A DNA stretch of 55,788 nucleotides from JAQUBU01 sp036677685. Its GTDB lineage: Bacteria; Bacillota; Syntrophomonadia; Syntrophomonadales; Syntrophomonadaceae. The notes under the pieces were generated by a model that saw nothing but the letters and a program-made list of their open reading frames with translations, was not told the DNA's origin and did not search any database. Positions 24,789 through 32,473 of the stretch are shown piece by piece (the stretch's first letter is position 1; each line of letters begins with the position of its first letter). Both the position numbers and the translations under genes were made by a program. The DNA is taken from positions 1 through 55,788 of the forward strand of contig JAVBWA010000020.1 of assembly GCA_036677685.1 (NCBI GenBank), in the 5' to 3' direction.

Positions 24789-27407
24789 TTAAACACCTAT
24801 AAGGCAGGCATCCAGCCGCCGTTCCGGAAGATCCAGCTCTATATAAAGGCTTTGCCGGCTGCTGCTCAAATCTATGAGTTTAATAACCTCCTGCCAGCGC
24901 TCATACTCGGGCAGCCATTCCCCAAGCTGGTTGGGAGCTTCACTTAAAACATGAGGATAAAACTCAACATTATCTTCTCCAGGGAAAAGTGCAACATAAA
25001 AAATTTGCGTCTCCACTAAATCTTGAAAGAAATGAGTACCATATGACAATTCAGGCATATACCCGTCTTCCTTGCAAGCCAGTTCCACCAGCACCCGGAC
25101 ATTGCAAATCTCGGCAAAAGAGACCGGGATGCCCAGGGATGGGGTGCTGGTACCCCATCGGCCCGGACCCATAAGCATTACCTCCAGGGACGAGTCGGCA
25201 GCCAGGAGCCGGTTTAACTTGCCGACCAGACGGGCTACCTGGTATTTTTCGGCAAACGGCAGGGCTATATAGGGACCGGGCTCTACATAGATAATTTTAT
25301 TTATAAATCCAGGCTCGCTGCCCATAAAATTACCTTGCGTACAAAAAAGGCGCTGTTTGGAACCGGCAGTGATCTGCGACAACGAGTTGCCCAGCTTCTT
25401 TACAGTCTGCAAAGGCCTGCATTGCAGGAGGTTCAACTGTATTTGCTTTTCATCAAGGTAGTTAACCGTGAATTCGGTGTCTACTGGATACTCATAGGCA
25501 TTTTCCAGGGTTTTCAGCATCTCAGCCATAATAATCACCAAGGGCGTTTCCGTCAGCAAACGATCAAAAGTTAAAATCCAAGCGGTCGAATTGGCATAGC
25601 CTAACTCCTGCATACGGCGGCTGGTTTCATGGTCGCGTTCGGCTGCCAGCTTCCAGCAGGCTATAGCCGGATCAAGGGAAGCTATTTCAGCCGCTTTTAT
25701 GCTATCCCAGTTATTGGCCTTTGTATCCAAAACATCAACCTTGTGTTGGGAAAACCTGCGGATGTCTTCCCCACTGGAAACAGGTCGCAGCAAAGGTTTA
25801 TCCAAGGCCACAAAACGGGGATAATCATCTTCCACCCGGTCTACCGCGCGCGTTCCCAAGCCCAAGACCAGCCGCATCATGCCGGCTTGGGGCTGCATAT
25901 CCGCTCTCCAGACATAAGGGTTATGCGACATGGCAACCCCCGCCAGGTCCGGGAAAAAGTACGGTCCATGATGGGAGCCCGATACCCGCTGCACCAGCAA
26001 GGCCATCTGCTCGTCGCTGGAGGCCAGACCGCGCTGCAGCCGGTAAGCCAGCGCGTCTTCATTCATGGTGCTTGCAAAGATTGATTTTACTGCTTGTTCG
26101 AAAACCAGATAGCGGTCCTGAAGATCACCCTGATTAACACAAAAAATACTTTCGTATTTGCCCGCAAAGGCATTGCCAAATCCATCCTCCAACAAGCTGC
26201 TGGAACGTACGATGATAGGAGACTGTCCGTAGTATTCCAGCATTCGATAGAACTGTTCACGTATATTGGCGGGGAAGACCCCGTTTAAAATTTTCTCTTT
26301 CAGTTTTTGTGCTGCCGAAAAATAACAATCAGCTTTTTTTTGCTCCAGGCGCAGATTCCAGCATTCGTTCTCCACCAGATAAGTATAATAAACATCCGAA
26401 CCAACATAGAAAGAGTCATGGACTTCCAACAGAGCATCCCAATCATGACCCGGAGATGCCTGTAATATTTTACGCGCCAAGAGCATACCCAGAGTCTTGC
26501 CTCCGATATAACCCGACCCCAGCAAACGGTTGCGAATCTCCAATAAATCAGGAATCGTAAAATATCTATGGGCCAGGGTCAGAACCCGTTCATCCCGGCT
26601 GAGTATCATCTTGCAGAGTTGATCCAGCATTATGGCTTGTTCCTCTTGGGCGGCGAGGTTGCCTGCTCCAACTCGTTCCATTAATTCCTGGGCATTTAGA
26701 AAAACCCGGTCCCAGTAGTCGAGTTTGCGGCCTACATTGCCGGGCCCAAACCCCTGAAAAGCTGAAAACAGGCGGGATGCCTCCATACTACTGCTAATGG
26801 GAAGATATTTATCATTAACTGCCACATGGGGCAGGTACATGGTGGGCGAATAGCGGTTCCACACCTTTAAAGGGTGGATGAAATACTTGTCGTCGAACTG
26901 ATAAACATCGAGCAATAATTGGGTGGTTTCGCGAATGCGGGCTATCGTGTCATAGGAATTGCGATCTCTCAAAATGGCGAAATAGGCGATAGTATCAAGA
27001 TCAAACAAATAGGGGCAGGTTACCTTGAAAAAGTTGCCGATCATTAAATCGGTAGCCCATGCGGAAAGGAGATCGGACAGGCAGTCAAATACATAAAAAA
27101 CACCCTCTCCTTCCGCTGACGCAATATTGTGTACAGCAGCAGAAAAGGTTTCGAAACCCTGGCTGGCATCCAAATCATATACTTTGATATCAGGGTCGCT
27201 GGCCAAAATTTCCGGGTGCTGCCCGAAGCGCATATAAACTATGGGGCGTTTATCCGCTTTGGCCTGTTTGATAAAAGGCTGAACAAAGTGGCAGTAATCT
27301 TCAACCGAATTTACTTGCCAGACCACATTGTCACCCATTCGCAGGTAGTCCAGTATTTCATCCAAACCGTTGATGCCGGTGGAAGCCCGGGCAAAGTTCT
27401 TAACCAT
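24789..27407 (-). CDS. Pseudo-KaiC domain fused to a PEP synthase-type ATP-grasp (PPDK_N) domain
   Basis: 872 residues. Residues 5-230 align by eye with the KaiC/RecA fold: STGINGLDEIL starts like KaiC, but the Walker A loop is lost (QVNSVEDY where GxxGxGKT is expected), while a Walker B-like VFDCLSDL remains. Residues about 290-870 contain the PPDK/PEP synthase ATP-binding domain: PIIVRSSSLLEDGFGNAFAGK, LVQRVSG, DLAGVAMSHNP and a late LMGPGRWGTSTPSLG. The phosphohistidine swivel domain and PEP-binding barrel of real PEP synthase are missing, so it is not a complete dikinase. Function unknown. GGGGGCAGCATT precedes ATG 27407. It follows carA by 141 bases on the same strand. Confidence 0.75.
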   Translation of the reverse strand: MVKNFARASTGINGLDEILDYLRMGDNVVWQVNSVEDYCHFVQPFIKQAKADKRPIVYMRFGQHPEILASDPDIKVYDLDASQGFETFSAAVHNIASAEGEGVFYVFDCLSDLLSAWATDLMIGNFFKVTCPYLFDLDTIAYFAILRDRNSYDTIARIRETTQLLLDVYQFDDKYFIHPLKVWNRYSPTMYLPHVAVNDKYLPISSSMEASRLFSAFQGFGPGNVGRKLDYWDRVFLNAQELMERVGAGNLAAQEEQAIMLDQLCKMILSRDERVLTLAHRYFTIPDLLEIRNRLLGSGYIGGKTLGMLLARKILQASPGHDWDALLEVHDSFYVGSDVYYTYLVENECWNLRLEQKKADCYFSAAQKLKEKILNGVFPANIREQFYRMLEYYGQSPIIVRSSSLLEDGFGNAFAGKYESIFCVNQGDLQDRYLVFEQAVKSIFASTMNEDALAYRLQRGLASSDEQMALLVQRVSGSHHGPYFFPDLAGVAMSHNPYVWRADMQPQAGMMRLVLGLGTRAVDRVEDDYPRFVALDKPLLRPVSSGEDIRRFSQHKVDVLDTKANNWDSIKAAEIASLDPAIACWKLAAERDHETSRRMQELGYANSTAWILTFDRLLTETPLVIIMAEMLKTLENAYEYPVDTEFTVNYLDEKQIQLNLLQCRPLQTVKKLGNSLSQITAGSKQRLFCTQGNFMGSEPGFINKIIYVEPGPYIALPFAEKYQVARLVGKLNRLLAADSSLEVMLMGPGRWGTSTPSLGIPVSFAEICNVRVLVELACKEDGYMPELSYGTHFFQDLVETQIFYVALFPGEDNVEFYPHVLSEAPNQLGEWLPEYERWQEVIKLIDLSSSRQSLYIELDLPERRLDACLIGV

Positions 27408-27423
27408 AATGCTGCCCCCGTTA

Positions 27424-27445
27424 ATGTAAGGGGACACACCCCTTA
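27424..27445. repeat. Family B short palindrome
   Basis: AATGTAAGGGGACACACCCC, matching 3401-3420. It lies just upstream of the PPDK-like start codon, as the other copy does for the GXGXG gene. A related GGAATGTCCCCATTTTA lies at about 27519-27535 near the end of carA. Confidence 0.75.
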
Positions 27446-27548
27446 CTACTTTGATTTACATCCCAACTGCATTTATGGAAATACCTATCAACAGATTAAT
27501 AACAGGCTATCCCTCGTGGAATGTCCCCATTTTATATGTTGCCGGTCA

Positions 27549-28628
27549 TCAGGCAATCATATCCATGAAATCGTCAAATAGATAGCGGGTATCTTCGGGG
27601 CCGGGCGCAGCCTCCGGGTGGAACTGAACCGACATTAAAGCCAATTGCTGGTGGCGCATACCTTCGACAGTATTGTCATTAAGGTTTATAAAGCTCAGTT
27701 CCAGACCGGGTTCAATCAGGGAATCCCGGTCTACCGCATAGCCGTGGTTTTGAGAAGTAATGAAGACCCGACCGTTTTGCAAATTTTTTACCGGGTGGTT
27801 GCCTCCGCGATGGCCGAAGGGCATTTTGTAGGTATCTCCGCCCAATGCCAAAGCCAGTAGCTGGTGTCCCAGACAAATTCCGAAAACCGGTAATTTGCCC
27901 AGCAGTTCTGAAACGGTTTGGATGGCATAGGGACAGTCGAGGGGATCGCCCGGTCCATTGGACAGTACCAATCCATCCGGATTAAGTGCCATAACTTCCG
28001 AAGCGGGAGTTGAAGCCGGAACTACAAATACCTCGCAGTTTTGTTTTAGCAGGCAAGTGATAATGCTCTTTTTAACTCCGAAATCCATCAGGACAATGCG
28101 CTTGGTGCCGGAGCCCAGGTGTGTAACCTCCCGGCGGCTGACCTGCATGACGAATCCTCCGGGAGGCGGCTGCAGTCCGGAACGGGCACGGGCGGTAAGA
28201 TCTTCCGGTTCGTCCAGGTTTCTGACTATTACTCCGCCCATGGTTCCCCGGGTTCTGATTACACGGGTCAAGGCACGGGTATCGACTCCGATAAGACAAG
28301 GTATATTATGTTCCTTTAGATAATCGTCCAGTCTCATTTCCTGCTGATAATGCTGGCAGCCGGCTTCGGGACATAATTCCCGTGCTATCAGCGCTTTTAG
28401 CCACGGGGTGTCGGCTTCCAGGTGGCTTTTATTAATACCATAATTGCCAATCAGTGGAAAGGTCATAACTACAATCTGACCGGCATACGAAGGGTCGCTG
28501 ATCACCTGGTCATAGCCTACCATACTTGTGTTGAAAACCACTTCGCCCGAGATAAGAGAGGTATTGCCCAGCAATTTACCTTCAAAAACCGTACCGTTTT
28601 CCAGCAGCAGATATCCTTTTTGATCCAT
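27549..28628 (-). CDS. carA: Carbamoyl-phosphate synthase small (glutaminase) subunit
   Basis: 359 residues. N-terminal CarA domain (GYLLLENGTVFEG, FNTSMVGYDQVISDPSYAGQ) and C-terminal class I glutaminase with Cys in VFGICLGHQLL near residue 250 and His/Glu in SVQFHPEA near residue 335. It supplies ammonia from glutamine to CarB for arginine and pyrimidine synthesis. carB is not adjacent; the next gene is the PPDK-like protein, so carB must lie elsewhere. GATGGAGGTATAATT precedes ATG 28628. Its short leader holds a strong promoter, an AANGNN hairpin and an overlapping terminator. Confidence 0.96.
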   Translation of the reverse strand: MDQKGYLLLENGTVFEGKLLGNTSLISGEVVFNTSMVGYDQVISDPSYAGQIVVMTFPLIGNYGINKSHLEADTPWLKALIARELCPEAGCQHYQQEMRLDDYLKEHNIPCLIGVDTRALTRVIRTRGTMGGVIVRNLDEPEDLTARARSGLQPPPGGFVMQVSRREVTHLGSGTKRIVLMDFGVKKSIITCLLKQNCEVFVVPASTPASEVMALNPDGLVLSNGPGDPLDCPYAIQTVSELLGKLPVFGICLGHQLLALALGGDTYKMPFGHRGGNHPVKNLQNGRVFITSQNHGYAVDRDSLIEPGLELSFINLNDNTVEGMRHQQLALMSVQFHPEAAPGPEDTRYLFDDFMDMIA

Positions 28629-28653
28629 AATTATACCTCCATCTTTTGGCCCC

Positions 28654-28714
28654 AAAAAAAAAACGCCTCCCTAGCGCAAAACTTTTCTGTATGCGTTGGA
28701 GGACGCCTTTGTCC
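28654..28714 (-). terminator. Candidate ANTAR-controlled terminator ahead of carA
   Basis: Minus strand GGAC-AAAGGC-GTCC (28714 to 28701), extendable to six pairs with one G-U. The CCTCC that follows pairs with GGAGG near 28669 to form a terminator ending in ten T (28663-28654). The RNA between promoter and hairpin is only about 20 bases, so there is little room for an upstream partner hairpin. Confidence 0.8.
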
Positions 28715-28742
28715 CCAAAATTTATGTTTTTTATCCTTAATG

Positions 28743-28770
28743 ATTATAGCATGAGAAAAAAAGAAAGCAA
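28743..28770 (-). promoter_or_regulatory. Promoter of carA
   Basis: Minus strand: TTGCTT (28770-28765), 16 bases, perfect TATAAT (28748-28743). Confidence 0.8.
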
Positions 28771-28785
28771 TATTTAAGTGATAGT

Positions 28786-28799
28786 AATATTGTATACTT
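28786..28799. promoter_or_regulatory. 14-bp upstream element (copy at the carA promoter)
   Basis: AATATTGTATACTT, identical to 10298-10311 and likewise starting 15 bases upstream of the -35 box. Confidence 0.55.
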
Positions 28800-28806
28800 T
28801 GAAAAC

Positions 28807-28885
28807 TTTAAGCATCGGAAGAAAGTGCGGAGCAGTTTCAACATACTGCTGCAACAAGGCGGGGGACATCTTTTTGTCTCGTTAT
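28807..28885 (+). repeat. Dispersed intergenic repeat, family A, copy 9 (short form)
   Basis: TTTAAGCATCGGAAG, GTGCGGAGCAGTTTC, then CTGCTGCAACAAGGCGGGGG and GTCTCGTTAT. It lies upstream of the GNAT gene and points toward it. The remaining 28886-29040 stretch holds a TATAAT at 28995-29000 that may be the GNAT -10 box without a clear -35. Confidence 0.88.
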
Positions 28886-29040
28886 GCTCTTGCCATAAGC
28901 GGGAGGTAATTCTTTCTCCTACACCGGGTTCGAAATCCTCCCCATACCAACGCTCAAATAACTCAGTGTAAGACCCGCTTCTGTATATAAATGGTATAAT
29001 AATAAGACACCTTGAGCACAGCGAGAGGAATGATGGTTAA

Positions 29041-29487
29041 ATGTCGGAGCTGGTAAGGACAATTCATTATGATGAACTGAGAAAACTGATGAATTTATAC
29101 AAACAATTACATCCTGATGATCCTGATCTTGAAGAAAACGAATCGGTAGAATCACTGTGGAATGATATATACAATGACCCGAATTTGCATTATCTGATCA
29201 TTGCCAAAGATGGAGAAATAATTTCTTCTTGTACGCTTGCAATAATAAAAAATCTTACCAGAAATTTTCGTCCCTATGGATTGATAGAAAATGTTATTAC
29301 ACACTCAGATCATAGGGAAAAAGGCTATGGAACAAAAGTGTTGCATAGAGCAATAGAAATAGCCAAAGAAAATAATTGCTATAAGGTTATGCTTTTAACT
29401 GGTTCCCAAAAAGAAGAAACCTTAAGATTTTATGAGAAAGCCGGATTTTATAAGGGTATTAAGACGGGCTTTATAATAGGTTTATAA
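29041..29487 (+). CDS. GNAT-family N-acetyltransferase
   Basis: 148 residues. The acetyl-CoA loop reads HREKGYGTKVLHRAIEIA (R/QxxGxG/A type) near residues 92-110, followed by YEKAGFYKG near 132, the usual C-terminal GNAT strand. Substrate unknown. The gene is clearly AT-richer than its neighbours (many AAA/AAT/ATA codons), which may mean later acquisition. AGAGGAATGATGGTTAA lies before the ATG. It stands alone between the carA leader and the cupin gene. Confidence 0.87.
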   Translation: MSELVRTIHYDELRKLMNLYKQLHPDDPDLEENESVESLWNDIYNDPNLHYLIIAKDGEIISSCTLAIIKNLTRNFRPYGLIENVITHSDHREKGYGTKVLHRAIEIAKENNCYKVMLLTGSQKEETLRFYEKAGFYKGIKTGFIIGL

Positions 29488-29538
29488 AATTAATATAGAT
29501 GGGCACCATGTTGATAGTATTTGGGGAGAGGCAGGAAA

Positions 29539-29856
29539 TTGAATCTATTTAAATTGCCACCGGAGATACCAACAGAGGAATTATTTGAAGCCCTGATTCC
29601 TGATCAAGGAGTTTTGATTGAAAGAATAATCTCGAGCGGGCAGGTGTCGCCGCCCGGTTTCTGGTATGAACAGGAGCGGGACGAATGGGTGGTCTTGCTG
29701 CAGGGCAAGGCCCGGCTGGCCTGGGAAAACGGCCGGAGCCTGGATATGAATCCAGGTGATTGGGTGTTGATAGCGGCCGGGGAACGGCATCGGGTAGAAT
29801 ACACTTCCCAGGAACCTCCCTGTATCTGGCTGGCTGTTCATGGCAGGCTGCGCTAA
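29539..29856 (+). CDS. Small cupin-domain protein
   Basis: 105 residues forming a single cupin barrel: GFWYEQERDEWVVLLQGKARL (motif 1 region with Glu), DMNPGDWVLIAAGERHRVEYT (motif 2 with GDW and the metal-ligand His). The family includes many metal-binding proteins of unknown role. TTG at 29539 is preferred because GGGGAGAGG lies about 7 bases before it. It is 50 bases after the GNAT stop and 91 before the carbonic anhydrase. No specific function can be assigned. Confidence 0.75.
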   Translation: MNLFKLPPEIPTEELFEALIPDQGVLIERIISSGQVSPPGFWYEQERDEWVVLLQGKARLAWENGRSLDMNPGDWVLIAAGERHRVEYTSQEPPCIWLAVHGRLR

Positions 29857-29947
29857 GGCAACATGGTAATGAGATTTTATGATTTGCAGGATTTAGAATC
29901 ATAAACGAAGAATCTGTAAACGAACATGAATTCTTGGAGGTGTAGTT

Positions 29948-30655
29948 ATGAGTCATCATCATGGACCTAAGATCGACCCCGCCGAAGTAATCAAAAGCCT
30001 GGAGGAGAGCATAGTTTCTTTTCAAAAAGATTTCCCCCTTGAGGCTTTTGCCAAAGGCAATTATGGACAGCACCCGGTTATAACCCTTTTAACCTGTTCG
30101 GATTCGCGGATGCCGGTGAATATTTTCGGGGAAATATTCAACCGCATATTTTCGGTGGAGAATATCGGCAATCAGGTTAAGACCAGTGAAGGCTCGATTC
30201 TTTATGGCCTTCTGCACTTGAGTACTCCGCTGATGATCGTAGCCGGGCACACGGACTGCGGTGCTATCAAAGCTGCAGAATCAAATTTTGTGGATGAACC
30301 GATGGCGATTAGAAACGAATTATCCATTGTCAAGAACTCCCTGGAGGAAGGACGTCGGTTGACCGGCATGGCGTACGACACCAAGGAAGCCCCCTTACTT
30401 TACAGCCAGTTGGCGGAATTAAATGTCGATATGCAAATTAATTACCTCTTGGCCAATCATAACGTGGCCGAACTGGTGGCCAAAAAGGAACTAATGCTGG
30501 TAGGAGTAATGGCCGATTTGCATAATATCTATGGCAATGGCTACGGCGCGGTATATACCAGCAATGTCAATGGCGAATGCAATAACTCTGTTTTGCAAAG
30601 TTCTACCAACATAGGATGCCTGGCGGAGCGGGTTAAAAGGTTAGGGGCAAAGTAA
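29948..30655 (+). CDS. Beta-type carbonic anhydrase
   Basis: 235 residues. Zinc-site motifs of beta carbonic anhydrase are present: CSDSRMP near residue 50 (Cys and the Asp-Arg dyad) and HTDCGAIKAAE near residue 105 (His, Cys). It interconverts CO2 and bicarbonate, which would feed the carbamoyl-phosphate synthase encoded nearby or carboxylases (inference). TTGGAGGTGTAGTT precedes the start. It faces the end of the nif operon across a bidirectional terminator and family B repeats. Confidence 0.95.
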   Translation: MSHHHGPKIDPAEVIKSLEESIVSFQKDFPLEAFAKGNYGQHPVITLLTCSDSRMPVNIFGEIFNRIFSVENIGNQVKTSEGSILYGLLHLSTPLMIVAGHTDCGAIKAAESNFVDEPMAIRNELSIVKNSLEEGRRLTGMAYDTKEAPLLYSQLAELNVDMQINYLLANHNVAELVAKKELMLVGVMADLHNIYGNGYGAVYTSNVNGECNNSVLQSSTNIGCLAERVKRLGAK

Positions 30656-30670
30656 AAAGGAATATCTGAT

Positions 30671-30757
30671 AAGGAAAGTGGACACACCCCTAATAAGGAA
30701 CGGGGACACACCCCTACGGGGAATGTCCCCATGGCATAATGTCCCCTGTGGTAGGAT
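30671..30757. repeat. Cluster of family B short palindromes
   Basis: Two copies of GGACACACCCCTA in tandem, then GGGGAATGTCCCC and TAATGTCCCC. It lies between the convergent carbonic anhydrase and anfO-like genes. Confidence 0.8.
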
Positions 30758-30785
30758 GCCCATGGCAAGGAAAGACCAGGTGATG

Positions 30786-30833
30786 AAAAGGGAGAAGGAA
30801 TATTGAGCTTGGATGGGCTTTATTCCTCCTCCC
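30786..30833 (-). terminator. Terminator at the end of the nif operon (probably bidirectional)
   Basis: GGGAGAAGGAATA pairs with TATTCCTCCTCCC (12 of 13) around an 18-base loop. TTTT follows on the minus strand and TTT on the plus strand. It starts one base after the anfO-like stop. Confidence 0.8.
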
Positions 30834-30834
30834 T

Positions 30835-31473
30835 TTAAATGGAGCAAGGACCATCATTACAGTTCGTGCTGGTAATCAGAACTTTAAGTTCCTCTTTGCT
30901 AATGCGTTCCAGGTGACTCAGGTAGCCGCCTGTTGCCAGTTCCAACTCCAGCCAGGGAGGCAAGTGATTGCAAAATACCTCCAGAGATAAAAAATCTCCT
31001 CTGCGTAAGAACGGCAACAGGGCTTGCTTGGTAGTGAAACCGGTATTGTGGAGCTGGATATCAGTCAATGAAATCCTGTAACAACCTGGAAAGGTTTCAC
31101 TTACTGCAGGTGGATCAGCGCCATTATCCTGAGCCGGCAAAACAGATTCTTTACAGGCATCAATATCATCAAGAAAATCTTCGGCGCAGCCATCTATCTC
31201 CCAGATACTTAGCTGCTGCTTCTCCAATTCATAGTAGGCAACCCCGCTTATGGAGCGGGCTGCAAAAACCTTGCAATCGCCCAGAAAATTCATGATATTT
31301 CTGATCTGTGCCCGCAGCGCTGCCATCCCCTTTTCCGGCAGCAGCGTGAAGGGCTGTCTTCTTTCCACCATCCATTTGCTTTCTTGTTTGCCGTAGACTA
31401 CTATTTGACCGGGTTCATGCAGGGAAATTGTGCATCCTGAAGCATCCACAAACACCGCAATTTTTTTTGCCAT
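30835..31473 (-). CDS. AnfO-like nitrogenase accessory protein
   Basis: 212 residues. Resembles the AnfO family (iron-only nitrogenase accessory protein): KKIAVFVDASGCTISLHEPG at the start and AARSISGVAYYELEKQ...SIWEIDG in the middle, patterns I recall from AnfO and related proteins. In many Firmicutes such genes accompany molybdenum nif genes, as here, since NifD is of the Mo type and no anfG is present. Its biochemical role is poorly known. AAAAGGAGGTAAAGCT precedes the start, 35 bases after nifB. It ends in CNDGPCSI with two late cysteines. Last gene of the nif operon. Confidence 0.75.
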   Translation of the reverse strand: MAKKIAVFVDASGCTISLHEPGQIVVYGKQESKWMVERRQPFTLLPEKGMAALRAQIRNIMNFLGDCKVFAARSISGVAYYELEKQQLSIWEIDGCAEDFLDDIDACKESVLPAQDNGADPPAVSETFPGCYRISLTDIQLHNTGFTTKQALLPFLRRGDFLSLEVFCNHLPPWLELELATGGYLSHLERISKEELKVLITSTNCNDGPCSI

Positions 31474-31508
31474 AGCTTTACCTCCTTTTGGGACTTGTAA
31501 CAACTGGT

Positions 31509-32432
31509 TCATATTGCTTCCTGGGCCGGCGCGCTGACCAGCTTGCCGCCGCCGATTAGTTCCAGGCGCTTGTCTTCACCCAGCAAGCCAATTGCATCTG
31601 CCCGGCACTGCCGGCAGTGCCGCATCTGAGGCAGATCGGCCTGACAGCGTTCCCGCATGGCCAGCAGCTCCGGCATGCTGGTCTGGGGCCAATTGGCGAA
31701 AGCACTGCCTTGAACCGGTATAAGCGGGACAATGTTGCTTATCGTGACCCCCAGTGTTTTCATGGTTTTTGATATTTCAGGAATATGCTGGTCATTAATT
31801 CCAGTTATCATAACCGTATTAACCTTGATAACTGCACCGTGCCTGGTGAGCCAGCCAATGCCCTGCAGCTGCTTGTGCAGCAACAACTTTGCAGCTTCCA
31901 ACCCCCGGTACTGCTGGCCGTCAAAATTTATCAGGCGGTAAATTTCAGCAGTAATTGCAGGGTCCACGGCATTGACTGTAACGGTTATATGTTCAACTCC
32001 CAAGGCCAGCAATTCATTAGCGTATTGCGGCAGCAGCAAGCCGTTGGTCGATAAGCAAAAAGCCACATCGGGGTCAGCCTCTCTAATCATTTCCAGGGTA
32101 GGACGGGTATTCTTCCAGTCGGCCAGGGCATCCCCGGGTCCGGCTATTCCCACTACACTTAGATTGGGAATCCGTTCCCTTACATAGAGAAAACGCTCAT
32201 AAGCCTGCCGGGGGCTAAGGATTTCACTGCTGACCCCGGGGCGGCTTTCATGGGGGCAATCAAACTTGCGGTTGCAATAGTTGCAGGAAAGATTGCAGGC
32301 CGGAGCAACCGGAAGATGCATACGCGCGTACTTTTTATGGGCTGCCAAAGAAAAGCAGGGGTGTTTGCTGCTTTTATCCTTTTCTTGTAAACAGCTCTGT
32401 TGCTTCGATGTGCATACACATGTATTTTCCAT
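31509..32432 (-). CDS. nifB: Nitrogenase cofactor biosynthesis radical SAM protein NifB
   Basis: 307 residues, the short form without a NifX-like tail. HPCFSLAAHKKYARMHLPVAP precedes the radical SAM motif CNLSCNYC near residue 53, then CPHES, GIAGPGDALA and the C-terminal HCRQCRADAIGLLGED, all NifB hallmarks. It fuses two 4Fe-4S clusters with carbide insertion to give NifB-co, the precursor of FeMo-co. Start at 32432 (MENTC) has TAGG upstream at wide spacing; TTG at 32462 is the alternative. It lies 41 bases after nifN. Confidence 0.97.
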   Translation of the reverse strand: MENTCVCTSKQQSCLQEKDKSSKHPCFSLAAHKKYARMHLPVAPACNLSCNYCNRKFDCPHESRPGVSSEILSPRQAYERFLYVRERIPNLSVVGIAGPGDALADWKNTRPTLEMIREADPDVAFCLSTNGLLLPQYANELLALGVEHITVTVNAVDPAITAEIYRLINFDGQQYRGLEAAKLLLHKQLQGIGWLTRHGAVIKVNTVMITGINDQHIPEISKTMKTLGVTISNIVPLIPVQGSAFANWPQTSMPELLAMRERCQADLPQMRHCRQCRADAIGLLGEDKRLELIGGGKLVSAPAQEAI

Positions 32433-32473
32433 ATTTAAAAACCTATACCTTTCCACCAGCAAGGGAAAACCCC

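Noticed and set aside
24789..27407. Calling the PPDK_N-containing protein phosphoenolpyruvate synthase
   Set aside because: The phosphohistidine and PEP-binding domains are missing and an unrelated KaiC-like domain is fused in front.
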